From Candidatus Sphingomonas colombiensis (GTDB lineage Bacteria; Pseudomonadota; Alphaproteobacteria; Sphingomonadales; Sphingomonadaceae), in NCBI GenBank assembly GCA_029202845.1, contig CP119315.1, positions 627,501-691,500 on the forward strand: DNA of 64,000 bases, in the 5' to 3' direction. The translations under genes and the position numbers were made by a program. How positions within the stretch are numbered: the first letter of the stretch is position 1; each line of letters begins with the position of its first letter. Of this stretch, positions 40,861-49,778 are shown piece by piece. The notes below the pieces were generated by a model. The model was given only the letters and a program-made list of their open reading frames with translations, was not told the origin of the DNA and did no database searches.

Positions 40861-42102
40861 ATGTCGCTTATAGATTTGTTCCTGTCGCGCTCGGTCAAGC
40901 GCGGTCGCCTCACCCTCCTCCGCCCCGGCGCCAAACCCGCCTCCTTCGGCACGGCGGAGCCCGGCTATCCCGATGCGACGATTCGCTTCGCCGACAAGCG
41001 CGTCGCGCTGGCGATCGCGCGCAACCCGGCGCTGGGCGCGGGCGAATGCTATATGCACGGGCGGCTGATCGTGGAGCAGGGCGATATCCGCGATCTCGTC
41101 GAGCTGCTGACAAGCAACGACAAATGGGAAGCCGGGCAGAATAATCTCGATCCGAGCTGGATCACGCGCGCGGTAGGCGCGGTGAAATATCGCTTCGATC
41201 GCATCAACATGGAGCGGCGATCGAAGAAGAATGTCGCGCATCATTACGACCTGTCGGGGCGACTCTACGATCTCTTCCTCGATCGCGACAAGCAATATAG
41301 CTGCGCCTATTTCACCGATCCCGCCAATTCGCTGGAGCAGGCGCAGCTCGACAAGCTCGCGCATATCGCCGCCAAGCTGGCGCTGAAGCCCGGGATGCGC
41401 GTGCTCGATATCGGCTGCGGCTGGGGCGGGATGGCGCTGTATCTCAACCGCCATTTCGGGGTCGAGGTGCTCGGCGTCACGCTGTCCGAGGAACAGCTCA
41501 AGGTTGCGCGCGAGCGGGCCGAGGCGGCGGGCGTGGCGGACAAGGTGAAATTCGAGCTGATCGATTATCGCCGCGTGACCGGCACATTCGATCGCATCGT
41601 CTCGGTCGGCATGTTCGAACATGTCGGGCCGCCGCAATATCGCACCTTCTTCAAGAAATGCCGCGATCTGCTGAGCGACGACGGCGTGATGCTGATGCAC
41701 ACGATCGGCCGCATGGGAAACCCCGGCGTGACCGACGACTGGACGGTGAAATATATCTTCCCCGGCGGCTACAACCCCGCGCTGTCCGAAATCGTCCGCG
41801 CTTACGAGGGGTTGCGGATGTTCCCGACCGATGTGGAGGTGCTGCGGCTGCATTATTCGTGGACGCTCGATCACTGGTATGATCGCACCGTCGCCGCGAA
41901 GGATGAGATCGTCGCGCTGTACGACGAAGCCTTTTACCGCATGTGGACCTTCTACCTCGCGGGCGCGGCGGCGGCGTTCCGCCATGGCGGGCTGTGCAAC
42001 TATCAGGTGCAGCTCACCAAGGGCCGACTGGCCGTTCCGGTGACACGCGATTACATGTTCGAGGGCGAACGGGCCTTGCGCGAATCCGCTCCATCGGCAT
42101 AG
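40861..42102 (+). CDS. cfa: Cyclopropane-fatty-acyl-phospholipid synthase
   Basis: A 413-residue SAM-dependent methyltransferase that adds a methylene group to unsaturated phospholipid acyl chains. The N-terminal lipid-binding domain (DKRVALAIARNPALGAGECYMHGRL) precedes the catalytic domain with NVAHHYDLSGRLYDLFLDRDKQYSCAYF, SAM motif VLDIGCGWGGMALYL, and the later MFEHVG and MLMHTIGR blocks. It begins 18 bp after the molybdoprotein gene, so it may share that transcript. Protection against acid or solvent stress is the usual role. Confidence 0.95.
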   Translation: MSLIDLFLSRSVKRGRLTLLRPGAKPASFGTAEPGYPDATIRFADKRVALAIARNPALGAGECYMHGRLIVEQGDIRDLVELLTSNDKWEAGQNNLDPSWITRAVGAVKYRFDRINMERRSKKNVAHHYDLSGRLYDLFLDRDKQYSCAYFTDPANSLEQAQLDKLAHIAAKLALKPGMRVLDIGCGWGGMALYLNRHFGVEVLGVTLSEEQLKVARERAEAAGVADKVKFELIDYRRVTGTFDRIVSVGMFEHVGPPQYRTFFKKCRDLLSDDGVMLMHTIGRMGNPGVTDDWTVKYIFPGGYNPALSEIVRAYEGLRMFPTDVEVLRLHYSWTLDHWYDRTVAAKDEIVALYDEAFYRMWTFYLAGAAAAFRHGGLCNYQVQLTKGRLAVPVTRDYMFEGERALRESAPSA

Positions 42103-42112
42103 GGCGCGCCCT

Positions 42113-43330
42113 ATGAACGAGAAGATCAATCGCGTCGTGCTCGCCTATTCGGGCGGCCTCGACACCAGCGTCATCCTGAAGTGGCTTCAGCAGACCTATA
42201 ATTGCGAAGTCGTCACCTTCACCGCCGATCTCGGCCAGGGCGAGGAGCTGGAACCAGCGCGTCGCAAGGCGGAGCAGGCCGGCGTGAAGCCGGAGCATAT
42301 CTTCATCGACGATCTCCGCGAGGAATTCGTCAAGGATTATGTCTTCCCGATGATGCGCGCGAACGCATTGTACGAGGGGCTGTATCTGCTCGGCACCTCG
42401 ATCGCGCGGCCGCTGATCGCCAAGCGCCAGATCGAGATCGCCCGGATGGTCGGCGCCGATGCGGTCAGCCATGGCGCGACCGGCAAGGGCAACGACCAGG
42501 TCCGTTTCGAGCTGGGCTATTACGCGCTCGCGCCCGACATCAAGGTGATCGCGCCGTGGCGCGAATGGGATCTCACCAGCCGCACCAAGCTGATCGAGTT
42601 CGCCGAACAGCATCAGATTGCCGTCGCCAAGGACAAGCGCGGCGAAGCCCCCTTCTCCACCGACGCAAACCTGCTGCACACCTCGTCCGAAGGCAAAGTG
42701 CTCGAGGATCCGTGGCAGGAAGTGCCGGATTACGTCTATTCGCGCACCGTCAATCCGGAGGATGCGCCGGACACGCCGGAATATATCACGATCGATTTCG
42801 AGCGTGGCGACGGCGTGGCGCTGAACGGCGAAGGCTGTTCCCCCGCGACGCTGCTGACCAAGCTCAACGAACTTGGCCGCAAGCATGGCATCGGCCGGCT
42901 CGATCTGGTCGAGAACCGCTTCGTCGGCATGAAGTCGCGCGGCATGTATGAAACGCCGGGCGGCACGATCTATCACCTCGCGCATCGCGGGATCGAACAG
43001 CTCACGCTCGATCGCGGCGCTGCGCATCTGAAGGACGAGCTGGCGGTTCGTTACGCCGAGCTGCTCTATAACGGCTTCTGGTTCTCGCCCGAGCGCGAGA
43101 TGCTCCAGGCGGCGGTTGATTACAGCCAGGAAAAGGTCGCCGGCACCGTGCGGCTGAAGCTGTACAAGGGCTCGGTGATCGTCGTCGGCCGCAAGTCGCC
43201 CAATTCGCTCTACAGCGAAAAGGTGGTGACGTTCGAGGACGATCAGGGCGCTTATGACCAGCGCGACGCGGCGGGCTTCATCAAATTGAACGCACTGCGC
43301 CTGCGCCTGCTCGGCCGTCGCGACGGCTGA
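42113..43330 (+). CDS. argG: Argininosuccinate synthase
   Basis: A 405-residue full-length enzyme joining citrulline and aspartate with ATP to argininosuccinate (arginine biosynthesis). The PP-loop is AYSGGLDTSVILKW (near residues 10-23), with SHGATGKGNDQVRFELG, APWREWDL and the substrate block GRKHGIGRLDLVENRFVGMKSRG-type sequence following (split here as GRLDLVENRFVGMKSRG). It starts with ATG 42113, 10 bp after cfa. A terminator-like hairpin follows the gene. Confidence 0.97.
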   Translation: MNEKINRVVLAYSGGLDTSVILKWLQQTYNCEVVTFTADLGQGEELEPARRKAEQAGVKPEHIFIDDLREEFVKDYVFPMMRANALYEGLYLLGTSIARPLIAKRQIEIARMVGADAVSHGATGKGNDQVRFELGYYALAPDIKVIAPWREWDLTSRTKLIEFAEQHQIAVAKDKRGEAPFSTDANLLHTSSEGKVLEDPWQEVPDYVYSRTVNPEDAPDTPEYITIDFERGDGVALNGEGCSPATLLTKLNELGRKHGIGRLDLVENRFVGMKSRGMYETPGGTIYHLAHRGIEQLTLDRGAAHLKDELAVRYAELLYNGFWFSPEREMLQAAVDYSQEKVAGTVRLKLYKGSVIVVGRKSPNSLYSEKVVTFEDDQGAYDQRDAAGFIKLNALRLRLLGRRDG

Positions 43331-43342
43331 CACACCCCTTAT

Positions 43343-43376
43343 CCCCATGCCCCGGCCACAGCGCCGGCGCATGGGG
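43343..43376 (+). terminator. Terminator-like hairpin after argG
   Basis: CCCCATGC (43343-43350) pairs with GCATGGGG (43369-43376); an inner CCGGC/GCCGG helix extends the stem past a C-C mismatch, closing on a CACAGC loop. It begins 12 nt after the stop codon. The rest of the 262-bp gap to the next gene shows nothing I can name. Confidence 0.6.
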
Positions 43377-43592
43377 AGGGTGATCCAGCCGGTGCAATGC
43401 CCCCCGCCGCGCGACAGGCAGTCGCGGCCCGGCGTGGGAATTATGTGGCGAACGCCGGCACAAACCCTGCCACCTATATGATTTCGGGGGCCTTCCGGCC
43501 GCTTTGAACCGTGGCTTTCCAAGGCCTCGCCCCGCTTCCGCACGACGTTCGCCCCTTGCGGAGCCTGAGTCACGACCGGTAAGGACGATAGC

Positions 43593-45299
43593 ATGGAAGG
43601 TCCGGGGGCAAGGTTGCGCTGGTGGCAGACGCGCTGGTTCGTCGTGGTTGCGACGCTGCTCGCGCTCGTGCCGTTGCTGTGGCCGACGATCCCGCCGCTG
43701 GTCGACCTGCCGGGGCATATGGGGCGTTATCGCGTCCAGCTTTCAATCGATACCGTGCCCTGGCTCAGCCAATGGTATGATTTCAAATGGTCGCTGATCG
43801 GCAATCTCGGCATCGACCTGCTCATCATTCCCTTCGCCAAGCTGTTCGGGCTGGAGCTGGGGGTGAAGCTGATCGTGATGGCGATCCCCGCGCTCACCAC
43901 CGCGGGGCTGCTGTGGATCGCGCGCGAGGTGCACGGCCGCATCCCGCCCACCGCATTGTTCGCGCTGCCGCTGGCTTATTGCTACCCGTTCCAGTTCGGC
44001 TTCGTGAATTTCGCGCTGTCGATGGGGCTCGCCCTGTGCCTGTTCGCGCTGTGGCTGCGGCTGGGACGACTGCGGAGCTTCCGGCTGCGCGCCGCGATCT
44101 TCGTGCCGGCATCCTGCCTGTTGTGGCTGTGCCACACGTTCGGCTGGGGCGTGCTGGGCGTGCTCGCCTTCTCCGCCGAAATGGTCCGCGAACACGATCG
44201 ACGCAAGGACGCCGGATCGGGCCATTGGGTGGCAAGCTGGTTCCGCGCCGGCCTGGCCTGCGTGCCGCTCGCGCTGCCCATGTTGCTGATGATCTTCTGG
44301 CGATCAGGCGATCACGTCACCGGCCAGACGACCGACTGGTTCAACTGGCAGGCCAAATCGGCGTGGCTGCTGATGGTGCTGCGCGATCGGTGGCAATGGT
44401 GGGATATCACCGGCATCGCCGTGCTCTACCTGATCCTGCTCAAGGGATTGCGTGATCCGGCGATCGAATATTCGCGCAATCTCGGGCTTTCCGCATTGTT
44501 CCTCGCGGCGGTCTATCTGCTGCTGCCCCGGATCGTATTCGGCTCGGCCTATGCCGATATGCGGCTCGCGCCATATGCCATCGCGATCGCGGTGATCGCG
44601 ATTCGGCCGCGCGCCAATATCACCATGCGCCATGCCGGCACGCTGGCGGCGCTGGGGCTGGCGTTCTTCCTCGCGCGGACCGCGAGCACCACGATCAGCT
44701 ATGCGATGTTCGCGCGCGATTATCGCACCGAGCTGGCCGCGCTCGACAAGCTGCCGATCGGCGCGCGCGTGGTGAGCTTCGTCGGCTATAGCTGCGATAA
44801 CAAATGGACCATGTCGCGGCTGGAGCATCTTCCCGCGATCGCGCTGGAGCGGCGGCTCGCCTATACCAACGATCAATGGTCGATGGCGGGTGCGCAATTG
44901 CTCACCGCGCGGTATTTCGCCGCTGGCGGCTTCGCGCATGATCCGTCGCAGATCGTCACCGCGCGCTGGTGCATGCGCGAATGGTGGCGGCCGGTGGGCT
45001 TCTCGATGGCGCGCTTTCCGCGCGACGCATTCGATTACGTCTGGCTGATCCGCACGCCGAAGTTCGATCCGCGTTATGCCAGCGATCTCGTGCCGGTGTG
45101 GCAATCCCCGGACGGGACGAGCGCACTGCTCAAGGTCGATCGCACCAGGCCGGCGCCGCAGATCGAGGATAGCGAGCTGATCCCAGCGCCGCTGCTCGAA
45201 CTGCGCGAGCGCATTCGCCGCAAGCGCGCGGCGCAGGCGGAAGCGGCTGCGGCCGCAGCGGCGGCTGAGGCCGCGAACGCGACCGCTAACCCTTCCTGA
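43593..45299 (+). CDS. Large polytopic membrane protein, glycosyltransferase GT-C-like
   Basis: A 568-residue protein with about 10-12 predicted transmembrane helices over residues 15-370, followed by a soluble periplasmic-type domain (about 375-520) and an Arg/Ala/Glu-rich C-terminal tail (RERIRRKRAAQAEAAAAAAAA). The layout, with an early extracytoplasmic loop after helix 1 (PPLVDLPGHMGRYRVQL), resembles GT-C fold membrane glycosyltransferases acting on polyprenyl-phosphate sugars, with the aspartate of VDLPGH as a candidate catalytic residue. No family signature was definite, so this is inference. Its last 14 bp overlap the convergent GNAT-like gene. Confidence 0.7.
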   Translation: MEGPGARLRWWQTRWFVVVATLLALVPLLWPTIPPLVDLPGHMGRYRVQLSIDTVPWLSQWYDFKWSLIGNLGIDLLIIPFAKLFGLELGVKLIVMAIPALTTAGLLWIAREVHGRIPPTALFALPLAYCYPFQFGFVNFALSMGLALCLFALWLRLGRLRSFRLRAAIFVPASCLLWLCHTFGWGVLGVLAFSAEMVREHDRRKDAGSGHWVASWFRAGLACVPLALPMLLMIFWRSGDHVTGQTTDWFNWQAKSAWLLMVLRDRWQWWDITGIAVLYLILLKGLRDPAIEYSRNLGLSALFLAAVYLLLPRIVFGSAYADMRLAPYAIAIAVIAIRPRANITMRHAGTLAALGLAFFLARTASTTISYAMFARDYRTELAALDKLPIGARVVSFVGYSCDNKWTMSRLEHLPAIALERRLAYTNDQWSMAGAQLLTARYFAAGGFAHDPSQIVTARWCMREWWRPVGFSMARFPRDAFDYVWLIRTPKFDPRYASDLVPVWQSPDGTSALLKVDRTRPAPQIEDSELIPAPLLELRERIRRKRAAQAEAAAAAAAAEAANATANPS

Positions 45300-46416
45300 A
45301 GGGCGTAAGCTGCTCAAGGAATGCGCGGTCTTCCTCGATCGCGGCGCGCTCCCGGATCAGGAAATCGGCCACCGCGCGACGGAAACCGGGATCGGGCAGA
45401 TAATGCGCGGACCATGTCGGCACCGGCACATAGCCGCGCGCCAGCTTGTGCTCGCCCTGCGCGCCCGCCTCCACCGATGAGAGGCCACGCGCGATCGCGG
45501 CGTCGATCGCCTGATAATAGCACAGCTCGAAATGGAGGAACGGCACCTCCTCCACGCAACCCCAATAGCGGCCGTAGAGCGTATCCGCGCCGATCAGGTT
45601 GAGCGCACCCGCGATCGGCCGGCCATCACGTTCGGCGAGGATTAGCAACACCTTGTCCCCCATCCGCTCGCCAAGCAGCGGGAAGAAGGAATGCGTCAGA
45701 TACGGGCGGCCCCATTTTCGGCTGCCGGTATCCTGATAGAATTCCCAGAAAGCGCCCCATTCACGCGGGCCGATCTCGTCCCCCGCGAGGTGCCGGATCG
45801 TCAGCCCCTCCACCGCCGCCGCGCGCTCCTTGCGGATCGCCTTGCGCTTGCGGCTGGAAAGCTGCGCGAGGAAATCGTCGAACGTGCGATAGCCGTTGTT
45901 GCGCCAGTGATATTGCGTGCCCTGCCGGATCAGCCACCCCGCCGCCTCGAACAGCGGCACCTGATCGGGCGCGATGAAGGTGGCGTGCGCGGAGGAAAGC
46001 TGGTGGCGATCGATCACCGTCTCCAGCGCGGCGATCAGCGCGGGCGCAACGGCGGGGTCGCGCAACAACAGGCGCGGCCCTGGCACCGGCGTGACCGGAA
46101 CGGCGATCTGCAGCTTGGGATAATAAGCGCCGCCCGCGCGCTCCCACGCATCGGCCCAGGCATGATCGAAGACATATTCGCCCTGGCTGTGGCTCTTGGC
46201 ATAGCTTGGCGCGATTCCGGCCGGGCGCCCATCTGCGCCATCGACGATCACCGGCAGCGGCTGCCACCCGCTGCGCGCGCCGACGCTGCCCGATTCCTCC
46301 AGCGCCGACAGAAAGGCGTGGCTGACGAAGGGATTGCCTGTGCCGGCACAGGCATCCCAATCGGCGGCGGCGATCGCAGAGACACCTTCCACCATTCGCG
46401 CCGATATGCTGCTCAT
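45286..46416 (-). CDS. GNAT/FemAB-like protein (peptidogalycan biosynthesis family, DUF482)
   Basis: A 376-residue cytoplasmic protein of the PF04339 FemAB/acyltransferase-like family. Its start VSAIAAADWDACAGTGNPFVSHAFLSALEESGSV matches the family lead, and the double-GNAT character is seen in YRTFDDFLAQLSSRKRKAIRKERA, FYQDTGSRKWGRPYLT and GALNLIGADTLYGRYWGC. Related proteins are predicted N-acyltransferases without an established substrate. ATG 46416 is preferred; upstream ATGs add a non-conserved arginine-rich lead. It overlaps the convergent membrane protein gene at its 3' end. Confidence 0.88.
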   Translation of the reverse strand: MSSISARMVEGVSAIAAADWDACAGTGNPFVSHAFLSALEESGSVGARSGWQPLPVIVDGADGRPAGIAPSYAKSHSQGEYVFDHAWADAWERAGGAYYPKLQIAVPVTPVPGPRLLLRDPAVAPALIAALETVIDRHQLSSAHATFIAPDQVPLFEAAGWLIRQGTQYHWRNNGYRTFDDFLAQLSSRKRKAIRKERAAAVEGLTIRHLAGDEIGPREWGAFWEFYQDTGSRKWGRPYLTHSFFPLLGERMGDKVLLILAERDGRPIAGALNLIGADTLYGRYWGCVEEVPFLHFELCYYQAIDAAIARGLSSVEAGAQGEHKLARGYVPVPTWSAHYLPDPGFRRAVADFLIRERAAIEEDRAFLEQLTPFRKG

Positions 46417-46538
46417 GCGCCGCACCGCCATCGAACGACATGCCGGATCGCGCATCGCGCGCCCGGCATGCGGTGAAACGTCGAGGAAAGTGCCATCGAC
46501 ACTAACTTAAGGCGCGCGCGGCGCCGCTCAAGCCGCGA

Positions 46539-47009
46539 TTACAGCGGCTCGCCGACCTCGATGATCGCATCGACCTCTACCGCCGCCCCGAGCGGCAGCA
46601 CCGGCACGCCAACCGCCGAACGCGCGTGCTTGCCGGCATCGCCGAACAGCGCGACCATCAGCTCGCTGGCGCCATTGGCGACCTTCGGCTGATCGGTGAA
46701 ATCGCCGTGCGAATTGATGAACACGCCCAGCTTCACGACCCGCTTCACCCGCGCGAGATCGCCGAGCGCAGCCTTTACCTGCGCGATCAGCATCAGCGCG
46801 CACCGGCGCGCGGCATCCTGCCCTTCCTCGACGCTGACATTCTCGCCCAGCCGCCCGGCGATGAGCTTGCCATCCTTGAACGGAAGCTGCCCGGAAACGT
46901 GAAGCAGATTGCCCGAAAGCACGGTGGGGACATAGGCCGCGACAGGCGCGGCGGCTTCGGGAAGCGACAGGCCCAGCTCGGCCAGCTTGCGATCGATAAG
47001 TTCGGTCAT
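46539..47009 (-). CDS. RidA family protein (YjgF/YER057c/UK114)
   Basis: A 156-residue RidA-family protein. The ligand-site elements are present: ATVLSGNLLHVSGQLPFKDGKL near the N-terminus, then a V-N-G/A pattern (VKLGVFINSHGDFTD) and the C-terminal ARSAVGVPVLPLGAAVEVDAI with the arginine that binds the enamine/imine carboxylate. Canonical RidA detoxifies 2-aminoacrylate from PLP enzymes. This longer form (about 155 residues, with the N-terminal IDRKLAELGLSLPE) belongs to the Rid subgroup whose deaminase activity is less certain. Second-to-last gene of a leftward group with the HAD and DUF3572 genes. Confidence 0.9.
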   Translation of the reverse strand: MTELIDRKLAELGLSLPEAAAPVAAYVPTVLSGNLLHVSGQLPFKDGKLIAGRLGENVSVEEGQDAARRCALMLIAQVKAALGDLARVKRVVKLGVFINSHGDFTDQPKVANGASELMVALFGDAGKHARSAVGVPVLPLGAAVEVDAIIEVGEPL

Positions 47010-47042
47010 GCGCCCAGCTTCAACACCCGCCCGCGGCCCCGG

Positions 47043-47672
47043 TCAATCCTCCGCGTGGCGGCCAGCGGCGAAACGCGCGGCGATCCAGCCCTGCGCCTCG
47101 CGCCAATCGTCGATCCGGGCATGCGCCTGTGGGGCGGACGGCACGCCGGGAGCGAGTTCCGGCTCCGACACCATGTGCAACCGATGGACGCGCGGCGCGT
47201 GTTCGGCGACCGAGGCGTGGTGATGCGGCAGATCGTCGACGAACACGGTGACTGGATCGCCATGCTCCGCCACCAGCCGCGCGACCGGGCCGCCCTTCCC
47301 ACCCTGATTGCATTCGACGCGATGCGCGATGCCGAACGCCGCGAGCTGCTCGATACGCGGGCCACGGCAATCGTCGGCAAGGTTGGTGAGGATCACGATA
47401 TCGGCCTGCTCGGCCAGCACCGCCAGCGCCTCGCGCGCATGCGGCACGAGCGTCTGCCGGTGCATCTGCGACGGGAAGAAGCCGCCGAGGAAGCCCATCA
47501 TCTCCTCCCGGCTCGGCGGCGCGCCGGTGACCCGATGGCGCATGTTGCGCCCCAATTCCCATGAGCGCGGCTCGAATTCGATATCGTGCGCCTCGCCCAG
47601 CCACACGCCGAAGTGGCGCACCATGTGCAGCAACACCTCGTCGCAATCGCAGATCAGCAGCGGGCGGGTCAT
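47043..47672 (-). CDS. HAD-superfamily hydrolase
   Basis: A 209-residue HAD phosphatase-like protein: nucleophile motif I LICDCDEVLL (D9, D11), motif II threonine in IVILTNLAD, and motif IV aspartates in VTVFVDDLPHH. A cap region of about 60 residues lies between motifs I and II (HMVRHFGVWLGEAHDIEFEPRSWEL). The substrate is unknown. Its start overlaps the stop of the DUF3572 gene by 4 bp, so they are coupled. Confidence 0.85.
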   Translation of the reverse strand: MTRPLLICDCDEVLLHMVRHFGVWLGEAHDIEFEPRSWELGRNMRHRVTGAPPSREEMMGFLGGFFPSQMHRQTLVPHAREALAVLAEQADIVILTNLADDCRGPRIEQLAAFGIAHRVECNQGGKGGPVARLVAEHGDPVTVFVDDLPHHHASVAEHAPRVHRLHMVSEPELAPGVPSAPQAHARIDDWREAQGWIAARFAAGRHAED

Positions 47673-47941
47673 GCCGCCTCCAGCGCGCGGCGCGCGGCCA
47701 CCAGCCGTTCCGGCGCGACATCGAGCGCGGCGGCGCAGGCGATCAGATCCGGCTCATGCCCCTCAAGGAAGGCGAGGCACGCGCCAAGCACCGCCGGATC
47801 GCCGATTCGCGCACGCAGATCGTCCGGCGAAAGCCCGGTCAGGCCGACCAGTCGCTCGGCGCGGCGTGACTCCCCTAAGGTCCACGCCAAGGCATGAAGC
47901 GCAAGTGCCTGAAGGTCCGTATTTGTATCCGCGTCGCGCAT
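47669..47941 (-). CDS. DUF3572 family protein
   Basis: A 90-residue protein of the alphaproteobacterial DUF3572 family (ALALHALAWTLGESRRAERLVGLTGLSPDDLRARI, then LEGHEPDLIACAAALDVAPERL). It is an all-helical acidic cytoplasmic protein. Its gene lies divergent to divK, an arrangement common in alphaproteobacteria, which suggests but does not show a link to cell-cycle signalling. Coupled by a 4-bp overlap to the HAD gene. Confidence 0.88.
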   Translation of the reverse strand: MRDADTNTDLQALALHALAWTLGESRRAERLVGLTGLSPDDLRARIGDPAVLGACLAFLEGHEPDLIACAAALDVAPERLVAARRALEAA

Positions 47942-47975
47942 TGCCTATCTTGCAATCAATTGGGGGTTCTGGGGC

Positions 47976-48338
47976 GTGGCAAAAAGGGTGCTCGTTGTCG
48001 AGGACAACGAACTCAATCTGAAACTGTTCTGCGATCTGTTGCGCGCGCATGAATATGCCGCGGAGCCGGTGCGTGACGGGCGGGAGGCGCTGGAACGCGC
48101 GCGAGCGTTCGAGCCGGACCTGATCGTGATGGATATCCAGATGCCCTATGTCACCGGGCACGAACTGATTCTGGAGCTGAAGGCCGACGAGGCGCTGCGC
48201 GAGATTCCGGTGATGGCCGTCACCGCCTATGCCGGACGCGAGGACGAAGATCGGATTCGCGCCGCCGGGGCCGCCGCTTATGTGTCGAAGCCGATCAGCC
48301 TCGCCCGCTTCATGGATGCAGTGGGCGCGCTGGTTTGA
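47976..48338 (+). CDS. divK: Single-domain response regulator DivK
   Basis: A 120-residue CheY-like receiver without an output domain: acidic pocket E9/D10 (VLVVEDNELN), phosphoacceptor D53 (IVMDIQMPY), switch threonine in MAVTAYAG and lysine in YVSKPI. DivK is part of the DivJ-PleC-DivL phosphorelay that controls CtrA and cell polarity in alphaproteobacteria. GTG start at 47976 after a GGGG-rich site. The 34-bp divergent spacing to the DUF3572 gene supports a shared control region. Confidence 0.93.
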   Translation: MAKRVLVVEDNELNLKLFCDLLRAHEYAAEPVRDGREALERARAFEPDLIVMDIQMPYVTGHELILELKADEALREIPVMAVTAYAGREDEDRIRAAGAAAYVSKPISLARFMDAVGALV

Positions 48339-48354
48339 GCATCGTTTGAAGACG

Positions 48355-48389
48355 CAAGAAAAGAGCCGCGGGCGCAGTGCCTGCGGCTC
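48355..48389 (-). terminator. Terminator of rpmG (also between convergent divK)
   Basis: An 11-bp stem (48363-48373 with 48379-48389, one G-U) closed by a GCAGT loop. On the minus strand it is followed directly by TTTTCTTG, an intrinsic terminator for the leftward rpmG transcript. It also lies 24 nt after the convergent divK stop, so it may work in both directions. Confidence 0.8.
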
Positions 48390-48445
48390 CCGATGCCGGC
48401 CGAAGCCGAAAGGACGCGGGCGGCGCGTTCACGCCGCCGGCAGCG

Positions 48446-48613
48446 TCACTTGATCTTGGCTTCCTTGAACTCGACATGCTTGCGCACGACGGGATCGTAC
48501 TTGTTGAACGACAGCTTCTCGGTCTTGGTGCGCGGATTCTTCTTCGTGACGTAGAAGAAGCCGGTGTCGGCCGAGCTGACGAGCTTGATCTTGACTGTGG
48601 TCGGCTTGGCCAT
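48446..48613 (-). CDS. rpmG: 50S ribosomal protein L33
   Basis: A 55-residue L33: MAKPTTVKIKLVSSADTGF at the start, then YVTKKNPRTKTEKLSFNKYDP and the end KHVEFKEAKIK, a full match in length and order. It lacks the zinc-binding cysteines, so it is the Cys-minus (C-) paralogue common in alphaproteobacteria. Start ATG 48613 with an AGGA site (AGGAATTGGTC). Monocistronic, with a dedicated terminator. Confidence 0.97.
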   Translation of the reverse strand: MAKPTTVKIKLVSSADTGFFYVTKKNPRTKTEKLSFNKYDPVVRKHVEFKEAKIK

Positions 48614-48778
48614 GACCAATTCCTGTGTTTGCGAAACTGAAAAAGAGCGACGAGCAAGGCGCGCCGCTGACAGGGCTGGGCGAATGGCCGACCCCGCGCG
48701 ATATGTCAAGCGCCGGGCGCGGTTAACGCGTCCTTTACCGACCGGGCGCATCCTTTCCACACAGGGGAGGACCGGGCG

Positions 48779-49084
48779 ATGCCGGAGGATGATTTCGCGG
48801 AAATCCGCGCCGAACTGACGCAAAGGATCATGGCGATCGGGCAACGGCGCGGCACGACGGGGCTCGCGCACGAGATCGACGCGATCCGGCGCATCGCGGG
48901 CCGCAACGGGATGTTGCCGGCGGTGACGGTCGCCCATCTGCTCGAATCGGCGCTGGCGCGTGGCGAACGTGGCGCGCTGGTGCACGACTGGCTCGCGATG
49001 CTCGGCGAAGCGGTGCATAGCGAGCGGCAGGATGACGCCACCTCCGATGCCTTTGCCGCCGCCTGTCAGGTACGGTTCGCCTGA
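48779..49084 (+). CDS. Hypothetical protein (101 aa)
   Basis: A 101-residue soluble protein, all-helical in appearance (DDFAEIRAELTQRIMAIGQ, HEIDAIRRIAGRNGMLPAVTVAHLLESALARG). It has no signal peptide, cysteine motif or named domain that I recognise. The start ATG 48779 follows GGGGAGGACCGGGCG. The central part with alternating basic and acidic helices may form a protein-protein interface. Its context between rpmG and a membrane transporter gives no functional hint. Confidence 0.65.
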   Translation: MPEDDFAEIRAELTQRIMAIGQRRGTTGLAHEIDAIRRIAGRNGMLPAVTVAHLLESALARGERGALVHDWLAMLGEAVHSERQDDATSDAFAAACQVRFA

Positions 49085-49144
49085 GAAGTTTTATGCGATG
49101 CGCGTGAAGCGCATTTCCGGCGCGGGTGCGGCTCGCGAGGTTCC

Positions 49145-49711
49145 ATGGACGCGCTGATGGCCGGGCTCGTGCTGGCCGCGCTGTGCCAGCTTGGAGACCG
49201 TACGCCGTGGCTCGCGGCGATCCTGGGCGATCGTTATCGCGCGCCGGGCGTGGTCATCGCGGCTGTCGCACTGGCGCTCGCGGGGAATTACGCGCTGGGG
49301 GCATTGGGCGGCATCCTGCTCGCACCGCTGCTCGCACCGGAAGCGCGGGGGATGCTGCTCGCTCTGGCGCTGGTGCTCGCGGGGGTCGGCACGTCATGGC
49401 GCGACAAGGCGCCCGATCGGCTGGCCAACTGGCAGCTCGGCGCGATCGCGACCAGCGTGCTGGGGCTGGCGATCATGGTGTTGGGCGATCGCATGCAATT
49501 CATCGTCGCGGCGCTCGCCGCTCGCTCCACCTTGCCATGGCTGGCGGCGGTTGGCGCGACACTGGGCGCGCTCGCGGTGACGGTGCCCGCGATCCTGATC
49601 GGCGAGGCCCGCTGGATCGCACTGCCGCGCCGCGCGATCAGCCTCGCTACGGGCGCGTGCATGATCCTCGCCGGCATCGTGATCGGGCTCCAATCGATTG
49701 CTCTGATCTGA
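49145..49711 (+). CDS. TMEM165/GDT1 family (UPF0016) transporter-like protein
   Basis: A 188-residue inner-membrane protein with six predicted helices in two inverted repeats, like the UPF0016/GDT1 cation exporters (Mn2+/Ca2+ handling). The hallmark E-x-G-D-[KR]-[ST] motif appears in altered form in both halves: QLGDRT (15-20) and VLGDRM (112-117). The glutamates that line the ion path are replaced by Gln and Val, so ion specificity or activity may differ from the family. It precedes the dps gene by about 67 bp. Confidence 0.8.
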   Translation: MDALMAGLVLAALCQLGDRTPWLAAILGDRYRAPGVVIAAVALALAGNYALGALGGILLAPLLAPEARGMLLALALVLAGVGTSWRDKAPDRLANWQLGAIATSVLGLAIMVLGDRMQFIVAALAARSTLPWLAAVGATLGALAVTVPAILIGEARWIALPRRAISLATGACMILAGIVIGLQSIALI

Positions 49712-49778
49712 TTTCTCAATGGAGCGATTCCCCGATTGGTCCGTTATCGCAACGAACCAGATCAATGGAGGAATCCTC

